Origin: Nocardia sp. XZ_19_385
GTDB lineage: Bacteria > Actinomycetota > Actinomycetes > Mycobacteriales > Mycobacteriaceae
DNA length: 64,000 bases
Reading direction: 5' to 3'
Assembly: GCF_015355755.1 (NCBI RefSeq)
Contig: NZ_JACVEE010000001.1
Span: 992,001 to 1,056,000 of the forward strand
Shown here: positions 49,071-57,805 of the stretch, one piece after another
Layout of the letters: each line of letters opens with the position of its first letter
Position numbering within the stretch: the stretch's first letter is position 1
Position numbers and translations under genes: made by a program
The notes under the pieces: model-generated
Database searches by the model: none
Told to the model about the DNA's origin: nothing
What the model saw: the letters and a program-made list of their open reading frames with translations, nothing else

Positions 49071-49688
49071 CTATCGCGGTTGTAGTAGCAGGGCCGCCGC
49101 CAACCGGCCGAGCGATCGCGCGGTGTCCGGGGGTGCGGCCGAAGGCCGGATCATGTGGCTGAAGGTCAGCCGGACCAGGCTTTCAGCGAAAAATGGCAGG
49201 TCGACGCCCGGGCGAATCAGGGTGGCCCAATGTTGTTCGGCGAAGGCGATATAGAACTGGGTCACAGCATCGATGTAGGGGGCGGAGCGGGTCGTCGCGA
49301 GCGCGAGGAGCTCACCAGGCTCGTCCGGCGGCGCGTTCAGCGCGGACTGCGCCAACGGGTCCGCGGCCACCGCGCTGAGCAGGAATTCCGCGACGGCCGT
49401 AATCGCGGCGACCGGGTCGTCGCTGTGCTCGGTCAACAGCGCGGCAGCGCCTTCGAGATAGCGGCCCGTGTGCCGCCAGGCCATCGCCTCCAGGACACCG
49501 CTCTTGGACTCGAATTCGTTGAAGACCGTCCGCCTGCTCACGCCGGCGCGGTCGGCGATGTCGGTCATCCGAATGCTTTTCCACTCGGCCGTGCCTGCCA
49601 GTTCGGTGGCCGCCTCGAGGATGCGCTCGCGAACCAGCTCCCGCGCAGCGAGACGGACGGAGGGAGTTTGACTCGTCACCGTCGCCAT
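49071..49688 (-). CDS. TetR-family transcriptional regulator
   Basis: 205 aa. Helix-turn-helix at about 15-62 (RERILEAATELAGTAEWKSI, MTDIADRAGVSRRTVFNEFESKSGVLEAMA). The RRTVFNEF recognition helix is typical of lipid-related TetR regulators in actinobacteria. First gene of the operon with the hydrolase, divergent from the fused acyl-CoA carboxylase. Two palindromes with the half site GCACTNT lie in the 169-base shared region and are its probable operators. Confidence 0.88.
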   Translation of the reverse strand: MATVTSQTPSVRLAARELVRERILEAATELAGTAEWKSIRMTDIADRAGVSRRTVFNEFESKSGVLEAMAWRHTGRYLEGAAALLTEHSDDPVAAITAVAEFLLSAVAADPLAQSALNAPPDEPGELLALATTRSAPYIDAVTQFYIAFAEQHWATLIRPGVDLPFFAESLVRLTFSHMIRPSAAPPDTARSLGRLAAALLLQPR

Positions 49689-49723
49689 CCTTTGCCGTCA
49701 GCGACCCATGGCTCGCATTTTGG

Positions 49724-49748
49724 TGCACTCTTATAGGTCAAGAGTGCA
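49724..49748. promoter_or_regulatory. TetR operator 1 (carboxylase/TetR divergent promoter)
   Basis: TGCACTCTT (49724-49732) and AAGAGTGCA (49740-49748), perfect nine-base arms around a seven-base centre; 36 bases from the TetR start. Confidence 0.75.
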
Positions 49749-49754
49749 CGATTA

Positions 49755-49777
49755 GCACTATCGCGTCAACATAGTGC
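49755..49777. promoter_or_regulatory. TetR operator 2 (carboxylase/TetR divergent promoter)
   Basis: GCACTAT (49755-49761) and ATAGTGC (49771-49777) with a nine-base centre. Its centre is 30 bases from that of operator 1, close to three helical turns, so two repressor dimers could bind the same face. Confidence 0.65.
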
Positions 49778-49857
49778 ACCGAATCGTGGGCCGCTGCGCA
49801 TCCACGCCTGGGGCCCTGACATGACATCGAAGCCGACATCAACGCAAACTGGGCAGC

Positions 49858-52800
49858 GTGAAGGTTGTCATCGCCAATCGAGGTGAAGTCGCGGTCCGGA
49901 TCCTGCGCACCGCACGGGAGCGTGGTTATACGACCTATGCGCTGTGCACCGAGGAGGAGAGCTCGGCGCTGCCCGCCCGGCTCGCCGACGAGGTGGTGCT
50001 GTTGCCGGGGACGGGTGCCGCGGCATACCTGGATGTGGCAGCCGTGGTCGACGCGGCGGGATCGGCCGGGGTAGGAGCGCTCGTACACCCGGGGTACGGA
50101 TTCCTCAGCGAGAACGCCGATTTCGCCGCGGCTTGCGCGGCGGCGGGGCTGGTCTTCGTCGGTCCGGATCCGGACGCGCTGCGGATCTTCGGCGACAAAC
50201 TCGCGGCCCGGCACGCGGCCCTCGACGCGGGACTGCCGGTCTTGGCGGCAACCGCCGCCGACGCGGCACTGCCCGCGATCGAAGCGTTGCTGGCCGAGCA
50301 CCCGCAGGGCGTGATGATCAAGGCGGCGCACGGTGGCGGCGGACGTGGCCAGCGGGTCGTCCGGGAATCCGGTGAATTGGCGGACGCGTATGAGCGTTGC
50401 CGATCGGAGGCGCTCGCGAGTTTCGGCGACGGCACCCTCTACGCGGAGGCGCTCGCACCGGACGCCCGGCACATCGAGGTTCAGGTGATCGGGGACGGCA
50501 CGCGCGCGGTCGCGGCCGGTGATCGGGATTGCAGTGTGCAGCGCCGCCGGCAGAAGCTGATCGAGATCGCTCCGGCGCCTAATCTGCCTGCCGCACTGCG
50601 GGATCAGCTGCATAGTGATGCTGTCCGAATCGCGGAGTCGGTCGGCTATCGCGGACTCGCCACCGTCGAATTCCTCGTCAGCGCTGACGCGGCATGGTTC
50701 CTGGAGGTCAATCCCCGTTTGCAGGTCGAGCACACGGTGACCGAGGAGACCACGGGGCTGGATCTGGTTGCCGTGCAATTGGATCTCGCACAGGGTGTCA
50801 CGCTGGACGACCTCGATCTCGCGGACACGACACCACGCGGTTTCGCGATCCAGGCCCGGGTGAACGCCGAACTCGTCACGCCCGGCGGTGACATGCTGCC
50901 GAGCACCGGGACGCTCACCCATTTCACGGCACCGACCGGCGCGGGTGTTCGAGTCGATACCGCTGCGGGTCCGGGTCTTCGAATCGGCGCTCACTTCGAT
51001 TCGCTGCTGGCGAAGGTGATCACCCGAGGGCACACGTATCCGGCTGCGCTGCAACGCTGCTCGGATGCGCTGGCTGAAACCGTGATCGCCGGGGTGGACA
51101 GCAACGCGCATCTGCTCCGAGCGATCCTGGACGCACTTGCCGCGACCGGCCCGGTATCTACCTCGTGGTTCGAGCAGCATGCGGAGAAGTTGATCGCGGA
51201 CGCCGCGGGTTATGTATCGATGCCGATTGACGCGGCTTCCACACGTCTAACCGCTTCGGCACCAGTACTTCTTGACGACGAACAGGCGCTCCGCTCCCCC
51301 ATGGGCGGCACCCTCGTCAGCATCGCCGCCCCGGGAACCGTCGTCGCCGCCGGTGGCGAGGTCGCGGTGCTCGAAGCGATGAAAATGCAGCACGTGCTGC
51401 GCGCCGAGACGCCGCTGCTGGTGCGGCGCGCCTTCGCCGAGGCCGGAGCGGTCGTCGACCCGCACGCGCTGCTGGTCACCTGGACCCAAGCCGACCACGA
51501 CGAAACCGTCTCCGAGGCAACCGCAATCGACCTCGACGCGATTCGCGCCGACCTCGCCGAGGTGCTCGAACGCCACCGTGCCGGACAGGACGACGCACGC
51601 CCGGAGGCGGTCGCCAAACGTCATCGGCTGGGCCGGCGCACAGCCCGGGAGAACATCGCCGACCTGGTCGACGACGGCAGTTTTCGCGAGTACGGCGCAC
51701 TCGCGATCGCCGCGCAACGGCAGCGCCGCAACGATGCGGACCTCATCGCGAACACACCCGCCGACGGCTTGATCGCCGGTGTCGCGACGATCAACTCCGG
51801 GCGTGCGGTGGTGCTGTCCTACGACTACACCGTGCTCGCCGGTACCCAGGGGATGCGCAACCACTGCAAGACCGACCGGATGCTGGAGCTGGCGCACGAG
51901 CAGCGGCTGCCGGTCGTGTTCTTCACCGAAGGTGGCGGCGGGCGGCCCGGAGATACCGACTACACCGGCGTGTCCGGTCTCGAGGTGACGACCTTCCGCG
52001 CGATGGGCGCGCTGTCGGGGCGGGTGCCGTTGATCGGCATCGCCTCCGGTCGCTGTTTCGCCGGGAATGCCGCACTGCTGGGCATCTGCGATGTCGTGAT
52101 CGCCACCCCCGACGCCAATATCGGCATGGGCGGACCGGCGATGATCGAGGGCGGCGGGCTCGGCGTATACGCGCCCGAGGACATCGGTCCCATCGAGGTG
52201 CAGCGGCGCAACGGCGTGGTGCACGTGGTCGCCCGCGACGAGGCGCACGCCGTCGAGGTCGCCCGGCGCTATCTGTCCTACTTCCAGGACGGCGTCGCCG
52301 ACTGGACCGCGCCGGACCCGCGGCTGGCCCGGCATGTGGTGCCGGAGAACCGGTTACGCGCCTACGACGTGCGGGCCGCGATCACAGCCATCGTCGATGT
52401 GGACTCGATGCTGGAACTGCGGACGGACTGGGGAGTCGGCGTCGTCACCGCGCTCGTCCGGGTCGAGGGACGCCCCTTCGGACTCGTCGCGAACAACGGG
52501 CACCACCTCGGCGGGGCGATCGACGCACCGGCGGCGGAGAAGCTCAGCGCATTCCTGCGCCTGTGTGACGCGCACGGCCTGCCGATCGTCTCCCTGTGTG
52601 ACACACCAGGTTTCATGGTCGGACCGGATGCCGAGCGGGAGGCGACGGTCACCAAGTTCGCCCGGCTGTTCATCGACAGCGCCGCTTTGTCGGTGCCCTT
52701 CGGCACCGTCGTCCTGCGCAAGGGCTACGGCTTGGGCGCGCAGGCGATGGCGGCGGGTTCCTTCCGCAGTCCGCGCTTCGTAATCGCCTGGCCGACCGGC

Positions 52801-53016
52801 GAAATCGGCGGCATGGGCTTGGAAGGCGCGGTGCGCCTGGGCTTCCGCAAACAGCTCGAAGCGATCGAGGACCCCGCCGAACGCCAGCGCACTTTCGAGT
52901 GGATGGTGCAGCTCGCCTACGCCAACAGCAAAGCGCTCAACGCCGCGGCCGTCTTCGAACTCGACGACGTCATCGATCCGGCCGATACCCGGCGCTGGAT
53001 CACGACGCTGTCTTGA
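49858..53016 (+). CDS. Single-chain biotin-dependent acyl-CoA carboxylase (LCC-type fusion)
   Basis: 1052 aa. Biotin carboxylase at about 1-445 (KVVIANRGEVAVRILRTA, HPGYGFLSENADFA, AAHGGGGRGQRVV, RHIEVQVIGDG, FLEVNPRLQVEHTVTE). Biotin carrier domain at about 475-545 with biotinylated Lys509 in EAMKMQH. Carboxyltransferase at about 560-1052 (GRRTARENIADLVDDGSF, LSYDYTVLAGTQGMRNH, FTEGGGGRPGD, SLCDTPGFMVGP, RKGYGLGAQAMAAGSF). Most actinobacterial carboxylases are two separate subunits; this one-chain form matches the long-chain acyl-CoA carboxylase of Mycobacterium avium paratuberculosis. Start GTG 49858, weak ribosome site. TetR-type operators lie upstream. Confidence 0.93.
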   Translation: MKVVIANRGEVAVRILRTARERGYTTYALCTEEESSALPARLADEVVLLPGTGAAAYLDVAAVVDAAGSAGVGALVHPGYGFLSENADFAAACAAAGLVFVGPDPDALRIFGDKLAARHAALDAGLPVLAATAADAALPAIEALLAEHPQGVMIKAAHGGGGRGQRVVRESGELADAYERCRSEALASFGDGTLYAEALAPDARHIEVQVIGDGTRAVAAGDRDCSVQRRRQKLIEIAPAPNLPAALRDQLHSDAVRIAESVGYRGLATVEFLVSADAAWFLEVNPRLQVEHTVTEETTGLDLVAVQLDLAQGVTLDDLDLADTTPRGFAIQARVNAELVTPGGDMLPSTGTLTHFTAPTGAGVRVDTAAGPGLRIGAHFDSLLAKVITRGHTYPAALQRCSDALAETVIAGVDSNAHLLRAILDALAATGPVSTSWFEQHAEKLIADAAGYVSMPIDAASTRLTASAPVLLDDEQALRSPMGGTLVSIAAPGTVVAAGGEVAVLEAMKMQHVLRAETPLLVRRAFAEAGAVVDPHALLVTWTQADHDETVSEATAIDLDAIRADLAEVLERHRAGQDDARPEAVAKRHRLGRRTARENIADLVDDGSFREYGALAIAAQRQRRNDADLIANTPADGLIAGVATINSGRAVVLSYDYTVLAGTQGMRNHCKTDRMLELAHEQRLPVVFFTEGGGGRPGDTDYTGVSGLEVTTFRAMGALSGRVPLIGIASGRCFAGNAALLGICDVVIATPDANIGMGGPAMIEGGGLGVYAPEDIGPIEVQRRNGVVHVVARDEAHAVEVARRYLSYFQDGVADWTAPDPRLARHVVPENRLRAYDVRAAITAIVDVDSMLELRTDWGVGVVTALVRVEGRPFGLVANNGHHLGGAIDAPAAEKLSAFLRLCDAHGLPIVSLCDTPGFMVGPDAEREATVTKFARLFIDSAALSVPFGTVVLRKGYGLGAQAMAAGSFRSPRFVIAWPTGEIGGMGLEGAVRLGFRKQLEAIEDPAERQRTFEWMVQLAYANSKALNAAAVFELDDVIDPADTRRWITTLS

Positions 53017-54142
53017 TGCTGCTGATCAGCGGGACCAGCTGCTCGTCGGAGGTCCAGGCGCCGTGGTGGCCGATCAGGTTCGATTCCAGGGGTTCCCGGG
53101 CCGGGCAGACGAGCACGGTCCGATCCTTGGCGACGGCGAGCAGGTCACCGATGCGGTTCGCGATGACGGGTTCCGGCAGGGTCGGGCCGAACCAGTGCTC
53201 GTCCAGGGCCTCCTCGCGGCTGACCACTCTTGCGTGCGTGGACAATTCGGCGGTCCATGCCGCTATCACATCGGGCAGCGCCGCGGGACGCTCGAGGTAG
53301 ACGTGGCGCACCCGCGGCTCCCCCGCGATCAGCTGCACTTCCCGATGTAACCGGGATTGCGCGTCGAGGTCGATCACGTTGTCCGCGTGGATCATTCCGT
53401 GATCGCCGGTGATGAGCAGCGTGCACGTCGGCGGTAGGTCGGTCAGTAGACCGGCGACGAAGGCGTCGACCTGGCCCAGGACCGTCAGCCACTGGTCCGA
53501 TTCGGGCCCGAACAGGTGGCCGGTCGCATCGAGATCCGGGAAATAGGCGTAGGCGAATCGCGATCCGGTGCCGGAATGGTCGGTGACAGAAAGGATTCCG
53601 GCTCGCACCTCATCGAGGGTCTTGGCGGGGTGCAAGGTGCCCGCCGCGCGGAACACGGCTCTGGTCAGGCCCGAGTCGCGCTGGAACGCCGGAATCACGT
53701 AGTGCACGTCTATCCCGTTCGCGGCGAGATCCTGTAGTCGGCTGGCGCGCGGCTGCACACTTTCCGGCGGAAACCGTTCGCGCGCATCGTCTCCCGTCGC
53801 GGCGTCCAGCCGCCAGGTCAGCGAGTTCAGCAACCGCAGGTTGCCGGTGTCGGGCAGGGCGAAGGAGTACCCGATGATGCCGTGCGTAGCGCAGGGCGCG
53901 CCCAGGGCGAGACTGGCGAGGCTGGTCGCGGTGGTGGCCGGAAATCCGGCGGTCAGCGTGTGGGTGACGTGCGCGGCCAAAGTGGGGGCGACATCGGTGT
54001 GCCGTGCGAGCAGCTCGGCGCCCAGCCCATCGATCAGCAGCACCACGACATCACGGTTCGGTTCGAGACCGAGTGGATTGGGCCCGCCCAGACCGAAGGA
54101 CGCGGCGACGGACGGCATGACATCGGCGAGTGTGTACGGCAT
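53000..54142 (-). CDS. Alkaline-phosphatase-superfamily phosphodiesterase (NPP-like)
   Basis: 380 aa. Metal and nucleophile motifs VVVLLIDGLGAELL (Asp), TAGFPATTATSLASLALG (nucleophile Thr), YAYFPDLDATGHLFGP (Asp/His) and LITGDHGMIH (Asp-His). This is the nucleotide pyrophosphatase/phosphodiesterase fold. No signal peptide is visible with this start. ATG 54142 is chosen (GAGG three bases away, so not strong); the frame extends to 54262. Its last 17 bases overlap the end of the carboxylase gene on the other strand. The substrate is unknown. Confidence 0.85.
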   Translation of the reverse strand: MPYTLADVMPSVAASFGLGGPNPLGLEPNRDVVVLLIDGLGAELLARHTDVAPTLAAHVTHTLTAGFPATTATSLASLALGAPCATHGIIGYSFALPDTGNLRLLNSLTWRLDAATGDDARERFPPESVQPRASRLQDLAANGIDVHYVIPAFQRDSGLTRAVFRAAGTLHPAKTLDEVRAGILSVTDHSGTGSRFAYAYFPDLDATGHLFGPESDQWLTVLGQVDAFVAGLLTDLPPTCTLLITGDHGMIHADNVIDLDAQSRLHREVQLIAGEPRVRHVYLERPAALPDVIAAWTAELSTHARVVSREEALDEHWFGPTLPEPVIANRIGDLLAVAKDRTVLVCPAREPLESNLIGHHGAWTSDEQLVPLISSIKTAS

Positions 54143-54436
54143 CGCCTCGAATAGTGCCGTCTGTGTGCCGATTCCGCGAGTGCATTGATCGCGCGTGTCC
54201 GCACGACCGGCGTAGTGAGCGGCGAACCGTGAGTTAAGTGCCCAATCATTCTTGCGGTGCACTGTTCAAGATCGATTCGCCTTGCCGCGCACTGATCAGC
54301 GAATATCTGGTGTACAGAGCAGAATTCGCAAACGCCAGACAGGTCGATCCGCTCGAGTTAAGTTACTAACAATTCTTCGCTTACAGAGACGCTCCGCGGA
54401 TCGCGGCAGTGCTCAGCTCGATGAGGAGTCGCGACG

Positions 54437-55678
54437 ATGGATAGTTTCAGCAGACGCAACGCGTTCAAAGTGGGCGGCGCACTGGGCGCACTCGGCACCC
54501 TGGCCGCAGTCGCCCCCGCCCGGGCGGAACCGTGGACGTGGTCCCCGCAGGGCTCGGTCGCCGGCGACGGAACCGGCGCCGATCCCCTGGCGGTGTGGGA
54601 CGCCGAGGCCGATCCGGTGGTGGCCGGGCTCATCGACCGCGGCGAAGTCCCCCGGGTCAACGAACTCCTGCGCACCTGGACCAGGAACGGCCAGGCCCTG
54701 CCCGCGGGTCTGCCGGCCGAATTGCGGGACTTCATGGAATACGCCCGCCAGCTCCCGCACTGGACCGACCGGGGAAAGCTCGCCACCGCAGTCGAATTCA
54801 ACAAGAAGCGCGGACTGTACCTCGGCGTCCTCTACGGGCTGGCCAGCGGCATGATGAGCACCGTCATTCCCAAGGAAGCCCGCGCGGTCTACTACTCCAA
54901 GGGCGGCCACGACCTCAAGGACCGCATCTCCAAAACCGCGAAACTCGGTTACGACATCGGCACCTACAACGCCTACGCCCCCGACGGGGAAATGGTGGTG
55001 ACCTGCGTCAAGACCCGGCTGGTGCACGCCGCGGTCCGGCACCTGCTGCCGCAATCCCCGCACTGGGCCTACGTCGCCGACGAGGACATCCCGATCAGCC
55101 AGAACGACATCATGGTCACCTGGCACAGCCTGCCCACCACCGTGATGAAGCATCTCACCGCGTGGCGAGTCCCGATCCCCGCCCACGAATCCGACGCGTT
55201 CCTGCACTCCTGGCAGGTCTGCGCCCACATGCTCGGCGTCCGCGACGAGTACATTCCCGCCACCTGGCCCGAAGCCAATTCCCAAGCGGCCCAGGTGCTC
55301 GACCCCATCCTGGCCGCCACTCCCGAAGGCGCGAAACTCGCCGACCGCCTCCTGCGCCTGGGCACCCAGCTCGACCTGGCCATCCTCACCAAACCGGTGC
55401 TCGGGTCGTTCACCCGCTTCCTGCTCGGCGACCCCATCGCCGACGGCCTGGCCATCCCGCGCGAACCGGTCTGGGATCCCTTGCTGCGCTTCAGCTGGGG
55501 CCCGTTCATCGCGGTCCGCGAGGGTCTGCTCCCGGTGGTCCCGCTGGCCCCGGAGGCCTACTGGCTCTTCGACGAATTCCTCCGCCAAGCCGCCCTGATC
55601 TACTTGGCCGAACTCCGCCTGCCCATCAGCATCGAAATCCCCACCATGAACCGGGATCTCAACCTGCCGCCGCGCTGA
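54437..55678 (+). CDS. lcp: Latex-clearing protein (Lcp)-family haem dioxygenase
   Basis: 413 aa. Twin-arginine signal (SFSRRNAFKVGGALGALGTLAAV, cleavage after ARA), then PWTW and a DUF2236 all-helical haem domain. Lcp-type segments: GEVPRVNELLRTWTRNGQALPAGLPAELRDF, ASGMMSTVIPKEARAVYYSKGG, KTAKLGYDIGTYNAY, CVKTRLVHAAVRHLLPQSPHW and NDIMVTWHSLPTTVMKHL. Lcp enzymes cleave cis-polyisoprene (rubber) outside the cell, and the HAAVRH stretch carries the haem-ligating histidine. The start is preceded by ATGAGGAGTCGCGACG. No partner genes such as oxiA/B are nearby. The protein is exported, so it should act on extracellular polymer. Confidence 0.88.
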   Translation: MDSFSRRNAFKVGGALGALGTLAAVAPARAEPWTWSPQGSVAGDGTGADPLAVWDAEADPVVAGLIDRGEVPRVNELLRTWTRNGQALPAGLPAELRDFMEYARQLPHWTDRGKLATAVEFNKKRGLYLGVLYGLASGMMSTVIPKEARAVYYSKGGHDLKDRISKTAKLGYDIGTYNAYAPDGEMVVTCVKTRLVHAAVRHLLPQSPHWAYVADEDIPISQNDIMVTWHSLPTTVMKHLTAWRVPIPAHESDAFLHSWQVCAHMLGVRDEYIPATWPEANSQAAQVLDPILAATPEGAKLADRLLRLGTQLDLAILTKPVLGSFTRFLLGDPIADGLAIPREPVWDPLLRFSWGPFIAVREGLLPVVPLAPEAYWLFDEFLRQAALIYLAELRLPISIEIPTMNRDLNLPPR

Positions 55679-55720
55679 TCTCGGCGAGTTCGGCCGGGTC
55701 GACGACGGTGCGGAAACGCG

Positions 55721-56272
55721 TCAGGGCGTACCGATGAGCTCCGCGTAGCGGCGCTCGAGTTCCGCGACCACCTCGGGGTCGGGCAGCGCGGTCGGCTGGT
55801 TGTCGAGCGAGTCGGCCAAGGCGTCGAGGCAGAAGTGGTATCCGGCGGCGGTTCCTGGGAGCCCGTGCGGGCCGGGTTTTCCGAACCAGATTGTGCTGAG
55901 CAGTCGGGAGCCCGGCCCGTCGGCGACGATCTCGAACCGCAAATGTTCGTCGTCCCAGAGCAATTCGAAGATCCGGGGCGGGTCCCAGGTGAGGATCCGG
56001 CCGGGCAGTTCCGGGTCGTCGAGGTCGACGCCGGCCTCCGCCAGTTCGGTGTCGGCGTAATCGACCGTCTCCGGCCAGAACCGGAAGCGGATCTCCGCGC
56101 CGGCCCGGCGCTCGCCGAGGATGTCGGCGGGGAACCAGTGCCGCAGGTGTTCGGATTCGGTGAGCGCGCTCCAGACTTTGGCGGGCGGGTGTGCGAGTGC
56201 GCGTTCGTAGCGGACGCCTACGCGCTCGCCGTCGCGCAGGACCTCGCCGAGCCGCTGGTTTACTCCGGTCAT
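55721..56272 (-). CDS. SRPBCC/AHSA1-domain protein
   Basis: 183 aa. RYERALAHPPAKVWSALTESEHLRHWFPADI is the standard AHSA1 opening; GRILTWDPPRIFELLWDDEHLRFEI and HFCLDALADSL complete the fold. It starts two bases after the ArsR stop, so it is translationally coupled. ArsR plus SRPBCC pairs are common in actinobacteria, with the ArsR repressing both; the ligand is unknown. Confidence 0.88.
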   Translation of the reverse strand: MTGVNQRLGEVLRDGERVGVRYERALAHPPAKVWSALTESEHLRHWFPADILGERRAGAEIRFRFWPETVDYADTELAEAGVDLDDPELPGRILTWDPPRIFELLWDDEHLRFEIVADGPGSRLLSTIWFGKPGPHGLPGTAAGYHFCLDALADSLDNQPTALPDPEVVAELERRYAELIGTP

Positions 56273-56273
56273 G

Positions 56274-56609
56274 TCACTCCTCGGGGTCGTCGGGCAGGGT
56301 GTCGAGATAGCGCTCGAGTCCGTCGAGCCGGTCGGCCCAGATCTCGCGGAACGGCGCCAGCCACATGTCGATCTCCCGCAGCCGGTCCAGGGCGAGCCCG
56401 TAGTGCCGGCGCGGGCCGTCCACTCGAACTCGCACCAGCGCCGCTGTATCGAGCATCTTCAGATGCTTCGACACATTGGGCTGCGCGGTACCGAGCGCAC
56501 CGGCCAGATCACCGACGGTGCGCTCCCCTTCTCGCAGGAGGTCGAGGATCCGCCGCCGGGTGGGATCGGCGAGAACCTCGAAGACGTCACGTGCCACGCC
56601 ACCGATCAT
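56274..56609 (-). CDS. ArsR-family repressor
   Basis: 111 aa winged helix. RDVFEVLADPTRRRILDLLREGERTVGDLAGALGTAQPNVSKHLKMLDTAALVRVRVDGPRRHYGL is the complete ArsR fold (residues 6-75); no cysteine metal site is present, so it is of the non-metal type. First gene of the pair with the SRPBCC protein; the start region overlaps a CCTTGA stretch that contains TCAAGGCAT/ATGCCTTGA (56609-56638), a probable operator. Confidence 0.88.
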   Translation of the reverse strand: MIGGVARDVFEVLADPTRRRILDLLREGERTVGDLAGALGTAQPNVSKHLKMLDTAALVRVRVDGPRRHYGLALDRLREIDMWLAPFREIWADRLDGLERYLDTLPDDPEE

Positions 56610-56687
56610 GCCTTGAGCGGAATATTCCTGTCAAGGCATACGGCAGCTGACCCGCCAGACTCGACGCATTTCCGCGAGGATGGGACT

Positions 56688-57002
56688 GTGGACCGAACTG
56701 AATGGCGGGCACGCGGGCGCACCTGGTGGGTGCTGCGGATAACGATCGGCATCGTGTGCCTCGTCACCTGCATGTTCTGGGGACTGTGCGCGTTCAACGT
56801 GCTCAGCTCCCGGATATCGACCGATCCCGCCACCGACCCACACGGTTACCGGCTGATCTTCAGCACCGTGCTCTCCGTTCCCGCCGCGGCGATCACGGCG
56901 GTCACGCTGCCTTACGTTGTGCCGCGGCGGATTACGGCGATCGCGACCACAATCCTGTTCCTCGGCACAGCGATGCTCTTCGTGGCGCTGTTCACGGAGT
57001 AG
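56688..57002 (+). CDS. Small membrane protein, hypothetical
   Basis: 104 aa. Three membrane helices: WWVLRITIGIVCLVTCMFWG (about 13-32), LIFSTVLSVPAAAITAVTLPYVV (about 57-79) and ITAIATTILFLGTAMLFVALF (about 83-102). GTG 56688 has GAGGAT upstream. I do not recognise a family. It converges with the DUF4097 gene after 15 bases. Confidence 0.65.
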   Translation: MDRTEWRARGRTWWVLRITIGIVCLVTCMFWGLCAFNVLSSRISTDPATDPHGYRLIFSTVLSVPAAAITAVTLPYVVPRRITAIATTILFLGTAMLFVALFTE

Positions 57003-57017
57003 CTTCCCTGGACGGAT

Positions 57018-57656
57018 TCAGGCGGCGTTGGTGTGCCGGATGATGATGTTGCCGTAGGAGTTACGGGCGAACACCTGCACTGTTTCGGCGGGCGCCTGGC
57101 CGACCGGTTCCATCAGATTCTGCACGGTGCCGTATTGGGCGTTGGTTTCCACCCGCGCCGCGCTGCCCGGGCGGATGCCGACCTCGAGTTCGCCGTAAGA
57201 CGTTGCGAGCCGCAGGGTTCCGCGCGCGGCTTCGCCGATTCGGATGTCGCCCTTGGCGGTTTTCGCGGTCACCGACCCGTGCGGGCGATCGACGATGATG
57301 TCGCCGGCGGCGATCTCCAGGTCACACTCGCCGAATTCGCCGGTGACCAGCAAACGACCTACCGCCGCGACGGCTTTCAGCCGGGAGCCGATCGGCACCT
57401 CGACGATAACCTCGATCGACGGGTTACCGCTCAGCGGGCCATAGAGGCGCCACGCCTTCGGCAGCGTCACGGTCAGGGTTCCGGCGGAGAAATCGACCTG
57501 GACCTGCTCGGCGGCGCGCACATCCGCCTTCTTGGCCGGAAAACTCGGGCGGACCTCGACGCTGGTATCAGTCCGATCCGAGGCGATGACCTGCACGTTC
57601 CCGGAGGGTACGTCGATGGCGACGGCGATCGGTCCCGGCGTCTGGAAAGTAGGCAT
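57018..57656 (-). CDS. DUF4097 family protein
   Basis: 212 aa, beta-rich. FQTPGPIAVAIDVPSGNVQVIASDRTDTSVEV opens the fold; the repeating pattern LEIAAGDIIVDRPHGSVTAKTAKGDIRIGEA and LRLATSYGELEVGI shows the beta-helix repeats typical of DUF4097. Function unknown; often next to membrane transporters or response genes. ATG 57656 has AAGGAG upstream. It is divergent from drrA and shares the 149-base region that carries three SARP-type heptamers. Confidence 0.85.
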   Translation of the reverse strand: MPTFQTPGPIAVAIDVPSGNVQVIASDRTDTSVEVRPSFPAKKADVRAAEQVQVDFSAGTLTVTLPKAWRLYGPLSGNPSIEVIVEVPIGSRLKAVAAVGRLLVTGEFGECDLEIAAGDIIVDRPHGSVTAKTAKGDIRIGEAARGTLRLATSYGELEVGIRPGSAARVETNAQYGTVQNLMEPVGQAPAETVQVFARNSYGNIIIRHTNAA

Positions 57657-57753
57657 GGCTGGACTCCTTCTGGTGTGGTGTTCGACGAGAACCACGATCG
57701 CCTGCCGTCCTGACACGGCTCCGCCACCGCGCACCCCGGCCCCGAACACGGTC

Positions 57754-57782
57754 GTGACAGGTGCGTGACAGGTGGGTGTCAG
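57754..57782 (+). promoter_or_regulatory. SARP binding site: three GTGWCAG heptamers at 11-bp spacing, drrA promoter
   Basis: GTGACAG at 57754, GTGACAG at 57765 and GTGTCAG at 57776, each 11 bases apart, as in classical SARP operators (seven bases plus four). The last repeat is 23 bases before the drrA start. An identical arrangement lies before the P450 gene. Confidence 0.8.
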
Positions 57783-57805
57783 GCCGGACGCCGATGGTTT
57801 GACCC

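Noticed and set aside
49738..51180. 480-codon minus-strand frame over the carboxylase start
   Set aside because: Shadow of the biotin carboxylase domain; no domain of its own.
54413..55588. 391-codon minus-strand frame opposite the latex-clearing protein
   Set aside because: Low-complexity Gly/Val/Asp-rich shadow of a gene with convincing family sequence and a Tat signal.
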